DNA of 62,624 nt from Streptomyces hokutonensis (GTDB taxonomy: Bacteria > Actinomycetota > Actinomycetes > Streptomycetales > Streptomycetaceae): contig NZ_BARG01000072.1 of the NCBI RefSeq assembly GCF_000376565.1, positions 1 to 62,624 of the forward strand, read 5' to 3'. The notes under the pieces are model-generated. The model was not told the DNA's origin. It made no database searches and was given only the letters and a program-made list of their open reading frames with translations. Each line of letters starts with the position of its first letter. Position 1 is the stretch's first letter. Both the position numbers and the translations under genes were made by a program. Positions 18,215-25,361 of the stretch are shown here, piece after piece.

Positions 18215-18225
18215 CCGCGTACAGT
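18197..18225 (+). promoter_or_regulatory. Sigma-70-type promoter of xis operon
   Basis: TTGCAC (18197-18202) and TACAGT (18220-18225) are separated by 17 bases. It reads rightward into the excisionase-like gene and overlaps the 5' end of the divergent XRE gene. Confidence 0.65.
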
Positions 18226-18265
18226 CCAAGACGCGCAGTGATCGCTGCGATTCATGGAGGCATCG

Positions 18266-18511
18266 ATGCGAGTTGAGAAACCTGGTTCACCAGGGGCCCG
18301 CGTAGTCGAGGGATCTGATGCGGAGGAACTCCTCACTCCGGGAGAAGCTGCCGCGCTGGTGAAGCTGACCGTTGGCACGCTGAAGGACAAACGCTGGAAG
18401 GGCACCGGCCCGCGCTTCATCAAGCTCTCGCCTGGACGTGGCGGGCGCATCCGTTACCGGCGGGGTGACGTGCAGGACTGGGTCGCGGCCAGAGGACGGG
18501 TCGGCACATGA
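18266..18511 (+). CDS. xis: Excisionase-like HTH protein
   Basis: An 81-residue MerR/AlpA-type winged helix protein. ATG 18266 has GGAGG five bases upstream; ATG 18254 would start within that site. The core reads LLTPGEAAALVKLTVGTL, then KRWKGTGPRFIKLS and IRYRRGDVQDWVA, the standard order for DNA-binding excisionases of actinomycete elements. Position opposite the integrase/repressor pair supports the call. The stop overlaps the next start by ATGA. Confidence 0.8.
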   Translation: MRVEKPGSPGARVVEGSDAEELLTPGEAAALVKLTVGTLKDKRWKGTGPRFIKLSPGRGGRIRYRRGDVQDWVAARGRVGT

Positions 18512-18873
18512 CCGCATGGACGCGTGCGGCGATCGAGGCGCTCGGGCCGGTGACGGACGTTCCAACGACAGCGTCGATCCTCCTCGTCAACAAGGACACG
18601 ATCTACGCGCAGATCCGCCGGGGCGAGTGGACGATGACGCGGGTTCTTCAACTCGGCCGGAAAATCAAGATTCCGACCCGGGATCTGGTCGCCTGCCTCT
18701 ACGGCTTCGAGCCCGGCGCGTTGGCGGGGGTCGGAGTGAACCCGCACGAGGCGGGGGTGTGCCATCACGAGGCATCACCGCAGCTCAGGGCCGGTCAAAG
18801 TGCCCCCCAATCGCAGTCTCAATGCGATTGCAGGGATAGGGAGTTGGCGTCGATTCGCGCCCTCCGCGCGTGA
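18508..18873 (+). CDS. Second small HTH protein
   Basis: 121 residues, coupled to the excisionase-like gene by ATGA. The VPTTASILLVNKDTIYAQIRRGEW segment and the IKIPTRDLVACL segment form an AlpA/excisionase-like HTH (about residues 15-70). The C-terminal 50 residues have no recognised fold. A perfect inverted repeat (18808-18830) lies in its 3' end. It may act with or instead of the first HTH protein in excision or in control of the replication genes. Confidence 0.7.
   Translation: MTAWTRAAIEALGPVTDVPTTASILLVNKDTIYAQIRRGEWTMTRVLQLGRKIKIPTRDLVACLYGFEPGALAGVGVNPHEAGVCHHEASPQLRAGQSAPQSQSQCDCRDRELASIRALRA
18808..18830. promoter_or_regulatory. Inverted repeat near replication genes
   Basis: CAATCGCA and TGCGATTG form perfect 8-bp arms with a 7-base spacer, 152 bases before the primase-polymerase start. 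It could be a regulator site or part of a replication origin. Confidence 0.4.
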
Positions 18874-18981
18874 GCGCGAGGGGCCCGTGCCACTCCCCGG
18901 CTCACAACTGAGCCCGAACGCATCGAAGCCCCGGGTCGCCGGCCAGCGATTGCCCAGGGCTTCGACAGAGAACGGACACCG

Positions 18982-19857
18982 ATGATGACACGCCCTGAAG
19001 TGAGAGCGCCACACCGCCCGCCGCCACCCCCGCAGCAGGTGCTCAGCCAGGCCCTGGCCTACGCAGAACACGGCTGGAGCGTCTTCCCGCTCGTCGGCAA
19101 GACGCCGGCGATCCCCCGCGCACATGAGTCCGGCAACCCATGCCGCGGCGAGTGCGGACGACTTGGGCACGGCTACCACGACGCCACCCGCGACCCGGAG
19201 CAGATCCGCGCATGGTGGGGCCGCTACCCGAATGCGGGGATCGGACTCCCGTGCGCGCCGAACGGCTTGGCCGTCGTCGACATCGACCCCCGCAACGGCG
19301 GACTCGAGACGATCGCCGGCTTGGAAGACGAGCACGGGCCGCTGCCAGGCACCCTCATGCAGATGACCGGAGGCGGAGGCCTGCACCTGGTGTACGCCCA
19401 CCCCGGAATCGAACTCCCCGGCAAGCTCGGGCCCGGCATCGACGTCAAGGCCAACGGCTACATCGTGGCTGCACCCTCCCGCCACCCCTCCGGCGCGTAC
19501 TACGCGTGGTCCGGCGACGGCCGTTTCGACCACCCGCTCACTCCATGGCCCAGCTGCCTCGGGCACCGTCCCGTCCCACCGCGCCTCCGCCCGTCTGCAG
19601 CTGCCGTACGACCCATCAGCAACCTGGTGGGCCTGGTCGCCTTCGTCCTTGATGCCCGTGAAGGCGAGCGGAACAGCCGCCTCTTCTGGGCAGCCTGCCG
19701 CGGCCTCGAGCTCGTGCAGGCCGGAAAGGTCGACGGCGCCGCCGTCTACGGCTCACTCCTCGAGGCAGGGGTGCGCACCGGCCTGTCCGAAGCCGAGGCA
19801 TCCCGCACGCTCCACAGCGCAGAACGCGCTCCCCGTCGTACGGGGGTGACGGCGTGA
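18982..19857 (+). CDS. Bifunctional DNA primase/polymerase (element replication)
   Basis: A 291-residue prim-pol protein, related to the chromosomal copy at 417-1307. It has PCRGECGRLGHGYHDAT (about 53-70), the metal-binding pair in VVDIDPRNGG (about 95), GGGGLHLVY (about 130) with the catalytic His, and the C-terminal EGERNSRLFWAACRG block. In the RepPP class of AICEs this enzyme starts autonomous replication of the excised circle. ATG 18982 or 18985 are both possible starts. It overlaps the DUF3987 gene by 4 bases (GTGA). Confidence 0.9.
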   Translation: MMTRPEVRAPHRPPPPPQQVLSQALAYAEHGWSVFPLVGKTPAIPRAHESGNPCRGECGRLGHGYHDATRDPEQIRAWWGRYPNAGIGLPCAPNGLAVVDIDPRNGGLETIAGLEDEHGPLPGTLMQMTGGGGLHLVYAHPGIELPGKLGPGIDVKANGYIVAAPSRHPSGAYYAWSGDGRFDHPLTPWPSCLGHRPVPPRLRPSAAAVRPISNLVGLVAFVLDAREGERNSRLFWAACRGLELVQAGKVDGAAVYGSLLEAGVRTGLSEAEASRTLHSAERAPRRTGVTA

Positions 19858-21500
19858 CCGACGCCGCGACCCGGGCGGAGGCCAGCGCGATCGTCGAGGC
19901 CTTCATCCCCGGTACCCGGGAAACGCGTCCCACAAATCCCAGAACAGCAGGGAGCGCCCAGAACATGGGATTCGGCGACGATTCTGGGATTTCTGGGACG
20001 CGAATCGCGGATACGGACTGGGACGAGCCCGTACCTGTCGACGCGCCCGCGCTGCCCAGATTCCCGACCGAGCGCCTCGGCCTGCTCAGCAAGTTCGTCA
20101 CCGCTAACGCGGCCTCCTTGCAGACGCCCGAGGACCTGGTCGCCTTCGCCTCCCTCGCCAGCATCTCCACCGCCACCGGCGGCCGCGTGCGCGTCCAGGT
20201 CAAAGCCGACTGGTACGAGAGCACGGCTCTGTACCTGGTGGCCCTCGCCGACTCCTCCGAGAAGAAGACGCCTGCGCTCAACGCAGCTGCCGCACCGCTC
20301 AGGGAGATCGAAGACGAGCTGATCGAGCAGCACCGGCCCCGCGTCGAAGCCACAGCCCAGGAGATCCGCATCACCACAGCCCGCATGAGCAAGGCCGAGC
20401 AGGCTGCCGCCGGCGCCGCCGCCGAAAAACGGGAAGAAGCCGAAGCCGACGCGGAGGCCGCGCGTCTACGGCTGACCGAACTCGGTGACACGCCACACCT
20501 TCCCCGACTCCTCGTACGCGACATCACGCTCGAGGCGGTCGGCAAGGTGATGTACGAACAGGGCGGCCGGATCGGCTCGCTCGCGTCGGAGGGCGGTCTC
20601 TTCAAGGTCGCGGCAGGCTTGTACGGCAACAACGGCAAGGCCAACACAGACCTGCTCCTGGAGGCGTACAGCGGCGGCCCCTACACCATCGACCGTACGG
20701 GCCGTGCATCCGCCCGCATGTCCTCGACCTTCCTCGCGCTCGGCCTGGTCGTGCAGCCGGGCATCGTCGCTGGCCTTGAGAAGCAGAACCCCGAGTTCCG
20801 GCAATCCGGCCTGCTCGGACGATTCCTGTACGCCCGATCCAACCCGACTGACGAGGACACCTTCGACTCCCCGGCGGTCCCGCTCGTGATCGCCGAGGAG
20901 TACCGGACGTGCATCCGCAATCTCGTCACTCAGCTGTGGGACCGGCCGCTCGCCGAGACGATGACGCTCACGACCGGTGCACGTCAGGCCTTCGCTGAGT
21001 ACTACAACGCCTTCGCGAAGCGCCGGAAGCCTGGCGGCGACCTGCATGACATCGCGGACTGGGCCGGCAAGCTCCGCGGCCAGCTCGTCCGTATCGCTGC
21101 CTGCCTGACTCTCTACGAGGACCCGCGCGCCCGGGAGATCAGTCTCGAGCGCATGAACGACGTCCTGGCCCTGGCCCCCTACCTGATCGCCCATGCCCGA
21201 GCCGTGTTCGACCTTATGGGGCGCAACCGCGAGGGCAAGCTCAAGCCGCTCCGCGACGTCCTGGCCTGGCTGAGCACCCGACCGGAACCCGGATCCGACT
21301 TCTCCGCGCGTGATGCCTGGCAAGCCCTGAAGGGCCGCGAATGGGCCGAAGACATGGACGCCATGAGCGACGTCCTCTTGCAGCTGGAAGACCACGGATG
21401 GATCGCGCTCCTGCCTCCACCCGACAGGCAAGGCCGCCGAGGCCGCAAGCCCTCACCCAAGTTCCAAGTCCACCCCCGACTCAGCGCCTCCGCGACATGA
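19854..21500 (+). CDS. DUF3987 (YfjI-like) replication-associated protein
   Basis: 548 residues, coupled to the primase-polymerase by GTGA. The DUF3987 core runs from about residue 60 to 480. It is interrupted by an Ala/Glu-rich coiled coil (about 145-205), and segments such as GGRIGSLASEGGLFKVAAG and RLLVRDITLEAVG are typical. Proteins of this family regularly follow prim-pol genes on actinomycete elements and probably serve as the helicase or accessory replication factor. A canonical Walker A motif is not seen. The C-terminal 80 residues (GSDFSARDAWQALKG, then VLLQLEDHGWIALL) look like a winged helix. Confidence 0.82.
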   Translation: MTDAATRAEASAIVEAFIPGTRETRPTNPRTAGSAQNMGFGDDSGISGTRIADTDWDEPVPVDAPALPRFPTERLGLLSKFVTANAASLQTPEDLVAFASLASISTATGGRVRVQVKADWYESTALYLVALADSSEKKTPALNAAAAPLREIEDELIEQHRPRVEATAQEIRITTARMSKAEQAAAGAAAEKREEAEADAEAARLRLTELGDTPHLPRLLVRDITLEAVGKVMYEQGGRIGSLASEGGLFKVAAGLYGNNGKANTDLLLEAYSGGPYTIDRTGRASARMSSTFLALGLVVQPGIVAGLEKQNPEFRQSGLLGRFLYARSNPTDEDTFDSPAVPLVIAEEYRTCIRNLVTQLWDRPLAETMTLTTGARQAFAEYYNAFAKRRKPGGDLHDIADWAGKLRGQLVRIAACLTLYEDPRAREISLERMNDVLALAPYLIAHARAVFDLMGRNREGKLKPLRDVLAWLSTRPEPGSDFSARDAWQALKGREWAEDMDAMSDVLLQLEDHGWIALLPPPDRQGRRGRKPSPKFQVHPRLSASAT

Positions 21501-21526
21501 ACGACCAGGAAGGCAAGCGCGATTGA
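21497..21526 (+). CDS. Nine-residue minicistron
   Basis: ATG 21497 overlaps the DUF3987 stop (ATGA) and encodes MNDQEGKRD. Its stop TGA at 21524-21526 overlaps the TTG start of the following zinc-ribbon gene (TTGA). It carries GGAAGG-like purines that could serve as the ribosome binding site for that gene. The peptide itself is probably unimportant; its likely use is to hand on ribosomes. Confidence 0.45.
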   Translation: MNDQEGKRD

Positions 21527-21696
21527 AGACCCCCACTCCGGATGTGTCGTCGGCCGAGCTCGTCACGGCCGGCCAGGTCCAGTACCTCGTCACCTGCCCC
21601 GCATGCGGCCACCTGCACCGCCACCTCGACACCGGCAACCGCCGCGCCCCCTGCGGCGCCCGCTACACCATCGCCTCGAAGGAGCCTCGCCCATGA
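21523..21696 (+). CDS. Small zinc-ribbon protein
   Basis: A 57-residue protein from TTG 21523. CPACGHLHRHLD and APCGARYTIA supply three Cys and two His in a zinc-ribbon arrangement. It is tied to the genes before and after by 4-base overlaps (TTGA and ATGA), which supports it being translated. Function is unknown; zinc ribbons of this type are common in phage and plasmid operons. Confidence 0.7.
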   Translation: MKTPTPDVSSAELVTAGQVQYLVTCPACGHLHRHLDTGNRRAPCGARYTIASKEPRP

Positions 21697-22091
21697 CCAT
21701 GGACACCCCCGATCTCGACGAGTACCGGGCCATCCACGAACGCGACGTCGCCGACTACCGGGCTGGCCTCGAGGACCTACGGGTCACCCTCGCGTCCGCC
21801 TTCCGCAGCGTCGAGGAGCTCGCGCAGACCCTGGCCGGCCTCCCAGCGGTCGCCGAGGACGGCCAACGCCGTCTCCAGACCCAGGGCAGCTCGATCGACG
21901 AGTACGCCAAGGGCCGCGGCGAGACAGGCGTCACCACCCCACGCGTCCTCGACGAGTTCCTCGCCTCCCTGACCGACCGCGAACGCCGCCTCTACGACGA
22001 GGCCCGGCTGGGCCCGGCCCAGGCCGCCCGCGCCCTCTCCCGACTCGCTGCCCTCTCCACCCCACCCGACCCGTTCACCGCTCTCAGCTGA
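21693..22091 (+). CDS. Hypothetical helical protein
   Basis: 132 residues from ATG 21693, with AAGGAG upstream and an ATGA overlap with the zinc-ribbon gene. It is acidic and helical: residues 1-60 look like an amphipathic helix pair and LTDRERRLYDEARLGPAQAARALSRLA near the end resembles a sigma-4-like or coiled helical hairpin. No family is recognised. It belongs to the replication-side operon. Confidence 0.65.
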   Translation: MTMDTPDLDEYRAIHERDVADYRAGLEDLRVTLASAFRSVEELAQTLAGLPAVAEDGQRRLQTQGSSIDEYAKGRGETGVTTPRVLDEFLASLTDRERRLYDEARLGPAQAARALSRLAALSTPPDPFTALS

Positions 22092-22254
22092 TCCCGAGCT
22101 CCCCGGCCTGGCCGCCGACTGACACCCCGCCCGGTCCCACGCCACTCGCGATGCCCGCCTCGCACCGCCCCGGTACGGACCCTGATCAGCCCGACCCTCC
22201 GGCCACCCGGTCAGTCCCACCCTCAACCCCCGTACACCACCGAGGAGTTGTGCC

Positions 22255-22599
22255 GTGCAGGACCAGCCCGACACCGGCCCCGCCCCCACACCACCACCCC
22301 CGTGCCCACACTGCGGCCACCGGTGCCCCACCGGCATCGGCAGCAGTCGCGCCAGCAGCCCTGAGCAGGCCGCTGAGCGCCTCCCGGCCGCCGTCGTGGC
22401 CCTCGTCGCCGGACGCCTCTACCAAGCCCCCCAAGAGGCCCTCGAGGCGCTCATGCAGGAAACCCCCGCACGCAACTTGCTCCTGGCGCTCGCTGACTTC
22501 TCCGCGTGGATGATCGACCACACCGTCGGCGGCCCCCACTGGCTCGAGCGCGCCGGCCTCACCTACGCACAAGCCACTGCCGAGCCCGGGGAGGCCTGA
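22255..22599 (+). CDS. Hypothetical protein with CPHCGH motif
   Basis: 114 residues from GTG 22255 behind GAGGAG. An N-terminal Pro-rich tail leads to CPHCGHRCPTG (about 17-27), a likely zinc-binding knuckle, then a helical domain (AAVVALVAGRLYQAPQEALEALMQ). No family is recognised. Its stop directly abuts the next GTG start. Confidence 0.65.
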   Translation: MQDQPDTGPAPTPPPPCPHCGHRCPTGIGSSRASSPEQAAERLPAAVVALVAGRLYQAPQEALEALMQETPARNLLLALADFSAWMIDHTVGGPHWLERAGLTYAQATAEPGEA

Positions 22600-23031
22600 G
22601 TGTCGCCGACAGTCCTGCCCCCAGGCATGCTCTTCGCCGCGCGCGACATCCTCACTGTCGACCGCGTCTTCGCAGACCACATCCGCTACCTCAGGGGACG
22701 TGACGGCGTCCTCCCCCGCGACGTTCTCGCACTCGCCGAAAACGTCCACCCCTTCGCCGCTGAAATCCGGCGCAACCTCCGCCTCCACACCCGCACCGCA
22801 CCCCGCAAGCCACGCCCGCTCACCGCGGACTCCGAGCCCCCGCCGGAGTGGGTCACCGTGCGCCAGGCCGCCGCCCTCACCGGTGTCTCCGTGTCCTACG
22901 TCCAGCGCCTGGCCCGGCGAGGGATCGTCCAGGCAACCCGGGCCGGTGACGGCCGTACCTGGCTCGTCGACGCCGACGGCCTCGCCGTCTGGGCAGCCCG
23001 ACGAACCCCAGATCCGGACGACACCCCATGA
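22600..23031 (+). CDS. HTH-domain protein
   Basis: 143 residues from GTG 22600, immediately after the previous stop. The N-terminal 60 residues are helical and unrecognised. Residues about 85-140 (WVTVRQAAALTGVSVSYVQRLARRGIVQATRAG, then WLVDADGLAVWAARR) form an excisionase/MerR-type winged helix. It could be an operon regulator or a further recombination directionality factor. It overlaps a minicistron by ATGA. Confidence 0.72.
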   Translation: MSPTVLPPGMLFAARDILTVDRVFADHIRYLRGRDGVLPRDVLALAENVHPFAAEIRRNLRLHTRTAPRKPRPLTADSEPPPEWVTVRQAAALTGVSVSYVQRLARRGIVQATRAGDGRTWLVDADGLAVWAARRTPDPDDTP

Positions 23032-23117
23032 CACAACGCCCGCCCGGCACGCCCCGCGCCGGGCGGCGATCGCCCCGTACAACCCCTGGATCCGTAGCCC
23101 TCCGAAAATACCCATGA
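23028..23117 (+). CDS. 29-residue minicistron
   Basis: ATG 23028 overlaps the previous stop (ATGA), and its own stop at 23115-23117 overlaps the next ATG at 23114 (ATGA). The peptide is Arg/Pro-rich with no recognised feature. The exact overlaps at both ends are the reason for listing it. Confidence 0.45.
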   Translation: MTQRPPGTPRAGRRSPRTTPGSVALRKYP

Positions 23118-23146
23118 GCCGTACGAACCCTTGGAAAGCGCTTTGA
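23114..23146 (+). CDS. Ten-residue minicistron
   Basis: Encodes MSRTNPWKAL. Its stop overlaps the TTG start of the following gene (TTGA), whose product also begins with an SRT sequence (ATGAGCCGTAC against TTGAGCCGTAC), so the start region appears to be duplicated. Confidence 0.45.
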   Translation: MSRTNPWKAL

Positions 23147-23493
23147 GCCGTACAGAGACCGTCACCGACTCCACGCGCCCACGGTGCACGCACAAGCGGG
23201 CCGACGGACAACCGTGCCGTCAAGCGCCGCTGACCGGGCAGGCGAGTTGCGTCGTGCACGCGTCGCCCGCCGAGCGCGACCAGGCGCAGCGCGAGCGTCT
23301 CGTCATCGCGGAAGGCCGCCTGGCAGCCCTCTCCGAACACACCGACCTGGCGGGGTCCCAGGACGTCCTCTTGACCGTCGCGGCCCGCTTGGCCCCGCCG
23401 ACGGACACCGACCGGCTCGTCTATCAGGCGGCAGCCGCCGAGTTCGAGCGGCTGGCCGCAGTCGACACCCCAGGCCGGCCGTACGGAGCCTGA
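23143..23493 (+). CDS. Small zinc-finger protein
   Basis: 116 residues from TTG 23143. CTHKRADGQPCRQAPLTG followed by SCVVH gives a Cys-x-His, Cys, Cys-x2-His cluster (residues about 15-40) of a type common in phage and element proteins, where it binds zinc. The rest is a helical domain (RLVIAEGRLAALSEHTDLAG). It ends the second coupled gene chain and is followed by a strong terminator. The TTG start is supported by the overlap with the minicistron. Confidence 0.65.
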   Translation: MSRTETVTDSTRPRCTHKRADGQPCRQAPLTGQASCVVHASPAERDQAQRERLVIAEGRLAALSEHTDLAGSQDVLLTVAARLAPPTDTDRLVYQAAAAEFERLAAVDTPGRPYGA

Positions 23494-23513
23494 CGGGCAC
23501 TCACCGCACGTGA

Positions 23514-23541
23514 GGCTCGGCGTCCTCGAGGACGCCGAGCC
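23514..23541 (+). terminator. Strong hairpin terminator
   Basis: A perfect 28-base palindrome (14-bp arms without loop) 20 bases after the zinc-finger gene. It closes the replication-side operon. Confidence 0.75.
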
Positions 23542-23896
23542 CCACTTTCGTTCTCCCGGCCCGCGGCACGGCTTGCAGCCCATGGCCGGAAGGCGGGCGT
23601 CTCGGGCCGAGTTCGCAGCAGTTCGCAAGAAAAACGCAGGTCAACCCCTGGTTCGCGAACCACGGAAGCGGCGACACCACGTGATCGGCGATCTTGCCGG
23701 AGACGAACGGCTGTCAGCGCAGGCCATCAGCCCATGAGCGTCTCGAGCACCGCTGTCGCGCGGGTGGCTCGCTCACCAGGTGCCCGACGAGCGGCACGAG
23801 CGAACCGCCAAGAGGCGTGGCAGGACTCGCAGATGACGGGCACAGGCGCAGCGCGGAGAGCCGGAGCCAAGTCCTCCGGACGAGAAGGCCGCTGCG
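23542..23896 (+). other. Intergenic region before tape-measure module
   Basis: No gene is supported. An open frame from ATG 23734 runs on into the next gene in another frame but has a poor codon pattern. The region holds the GTTCGC repeats described separately and should carry the promoter of the coiled-coil and tape measure genes. Confidence 0.45.
23611..23661. repeat. Phased GTTCGC repeats
   Basis: GTTCGC occurs at 23611, 23621 and 23651, spaced 10 and 30 bases, on one face of the helix. The last copy is part of the perfect 12-base palindrome GGTTCGCGAACC (23650-23661). It is likely a regulator site or origin-type iteron. Confidence 0.5.
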
Positions 23897-24715
23897 ATGT
23901 TCTTCGCCAGACCCCGCACCACCCCGCACCCCACCAAGCCCCAACCCGCCGACGCCCGCGAGGTCGAGGCCGACGAGCCGACCGCCCCGGCGGCGGAGAT
24001 GCAGGCGCAGGCCGCCGCCCGAGAGCGGGAAGCCGCCCAGCAGGCCCGCGAGGACGCCCAGCAGGCCCGCCAGCAGGCCGAGAGCCTTGTCAGGGTCGCC
24101 CGGGCCGAAGCCGCGCGTCTGGTCGCCGACGCGGAAGCACAGGCCCGCACCCTGACCGGCCGTGCGCAGCGCGCAGACCGTACAGCCGCCCAACTCGACG
24201 AGCACGCCGGCCACCTCGAGCACGCCTCCAGCCTCCACGGTGACATCGCCGTGGACCAGGAGCGCGTGGTGGCTCTCGCTGCCGAGGCCGAGGCGCTGGC
24301 GGCCGAGGACGGCTCTCTCGCCGAGCGCCTGGAGCAGCTCGGCCGTCGCCGCGAAGAGACCGCCGTCCGACTCGCCTCCGCGCGCCAGGTCGGCGACGTC
24401 GACGAGGTGACCGCGCGCCGCGCCGAAATCGTCGGCGTCGACGAGGTCACCGCCGAGCTCACCAGCCAGCGGCAGACGATCCAGGCCCGCCGGGACGCGA
24501 TCGGCCCAGCCGACGGCACCGGCGAACTGGCACAGACCCACCGCCGCCTCGCGACCCTCCGCGCCCGCCTGCGGGCCGTGGAGAACGTCCTGGACCCCGC
24601 CCGGCCGGAGGCCGCCGTGGACGAGGCCCTCGCCGTCCTGCGGGCCAACGCCCAGCGCGTCCTGGAGCAGCTCGAGCCGCCACCCACCCCCCACACCATC
24701 CTCATCCGCCGCTGA
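23897..24715 (+). CDS. Long coiled-coil protein
   Basis: 272 residues from ATG 23897. An N-terminal Pro-rich segment with paired PHPT/PQPA motifs precedes a nearly continuous coiled coil from about residue 30 to 240, made of Ala, Glu, Gln and Arg heptads (AREREAAQQAREDAQQARQQ). A DVDEVTARRAEIVGVDEVTA direct repeat lies around 165-185. No membrane segment or catalytic motif is seen. It is the first gene of the stretch that leads to the tape measure protein; an architectural role or partner function is inferred. Confidence 0.72.
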   Translation: MFFARPRTTPHPTKPQPADAREVEADEPTAPAAEMQAQAAAREREAAQQAREDAQQARQQAESLVRVARAEAARLVADAEAQARTLTGRAQRADRTAAQLDEHAGHLEHASSLHGDIAVDQERVVALAAEAEALAAEDGSLAERLEQLGRRREETAVRLASARQVGDVDEVTARRAEIVGVDEVTAELTSQRQTIQARRDAIGPADGTGELAQTHRRLATLRARLRAVENVLDPARPEAAVDEALAVLRANAQRVLEQLEPPPTPHTILIRR

Positions 24716-24741
24716 CCGGCGCCCCCTTGAAGGAATCCCGC

Positions 24742-25062
24742 ATGGCACAGCAGCAGACTCCCGGGCGCCGTACGGCAGCCCGCCCCGTACGCAAGGCCAA
24801 GGCCGCCGACGGCGATTGGCTGGCCGTCTACGACTCCACCGGCAAGCTCATCGGCATCTGTGACCCGAGTGATGTCACACGGGTATCGGACGCCGGCAAC
24901 AGCGAGCCCGCCGAGGCCGAGCCCCTCAACAAGCAGCGGCTTACCACCGCCCTCGGCGGCGCGGAAGCCGCCGCCATCGCCAAGTCGCTCGACACCGCCG
25001 CTCTCGCCGCCTTCCACCAGATCAGGACTTCTCCCCGCCCGGCGCCACGCGGCCGGACCTGA
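24742..25062 (+). CDS. Hypothetical protein upstream of tape measure gene
   Basis: 106 residues from ATG 24742, with GAAGGAA upstream; TTG 24727 is an alternative. The sequence has a basic N-terminal tail, a short predicted beta stretch (DWLAVYDSTGKLIGICDPSDV, about 28-48) and an Ala-rich helix. Position just before the tape measure gene is where phages place tail assembly chaperones, but no frameshift product or family match is seen. Followed by a terminator-like hairpin. Confidence 0.6.
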   Translation: MAQQQTPGRRTAARPVRKAKAADGDWLAVYDSTGKLIGICDPSDVTRVSDAGNSEPAEAEPLNKQRLTTALGGAEAAAIAKSLDTAALAAFHQIRTSPRPAPRGRT

Positions 25063-25066
25063 GCAA

Positions 25067-25106
25067 GGGGCGCGGACGCCTTCCGCCTCCTGAAGGCCCG
25101 CGCCCC
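25067..25106 (+). terminator. Hairpin terminator
   Basis: A 14-bp stem with one small bulge and a 10-base loop, just past the stop of the gene ending at 25062. It may be an attenuator, since the tape measure gene downstream has no other obvious promoter. Confidence 0.6.
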
Positions 25107-25274
25107 TCTCCACCCCGGTCGGCTCGTCGGGACCGGCCGGTGCCAGCCCCACGCCCCTGGTTCCTCCTCGTCCCGGGGGCGCGTGGTGGCTGGCCGGGCC
25201 GGCGGTCAGGACAGCGTTCCCCTGCACCGCCGGCCCCCTCAGCCCTCCCACCACGCGGAGAAACGAGCCCCCCC

Positions 25275-25361
25275 ATGGCAACAAAACGGCCGGACACCAC
25301 GCCCCCGGCTCCCCGCGAAGCCCCTGGCTCCCTGGGCTGCGGGGTGAGCGGCCGTGTCTGA
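25275..25361 (+). CDS. 28-residue ORF overlapping tape measure start
   Basis: ATG 25275 opens a small frame ending at 25361, overlapping the GTG start of the tape measure gene (25354) by 8 bases. It has a GGAGAAACGAG stretch some distance upstream. It resembles the other minicistrons of this element and may couple translation into the tape measure gene. Confidence 0.35.
   Translation: MATKRPDTTPPAPREAPGSLGCGVSGRV

Noticed and set aside
23734..24243. Possible gene starting at ATG 23734
   Set aside because: It runs out of frame into the coiled-coil gene and has a poor codon pattern after the first 40 codons.
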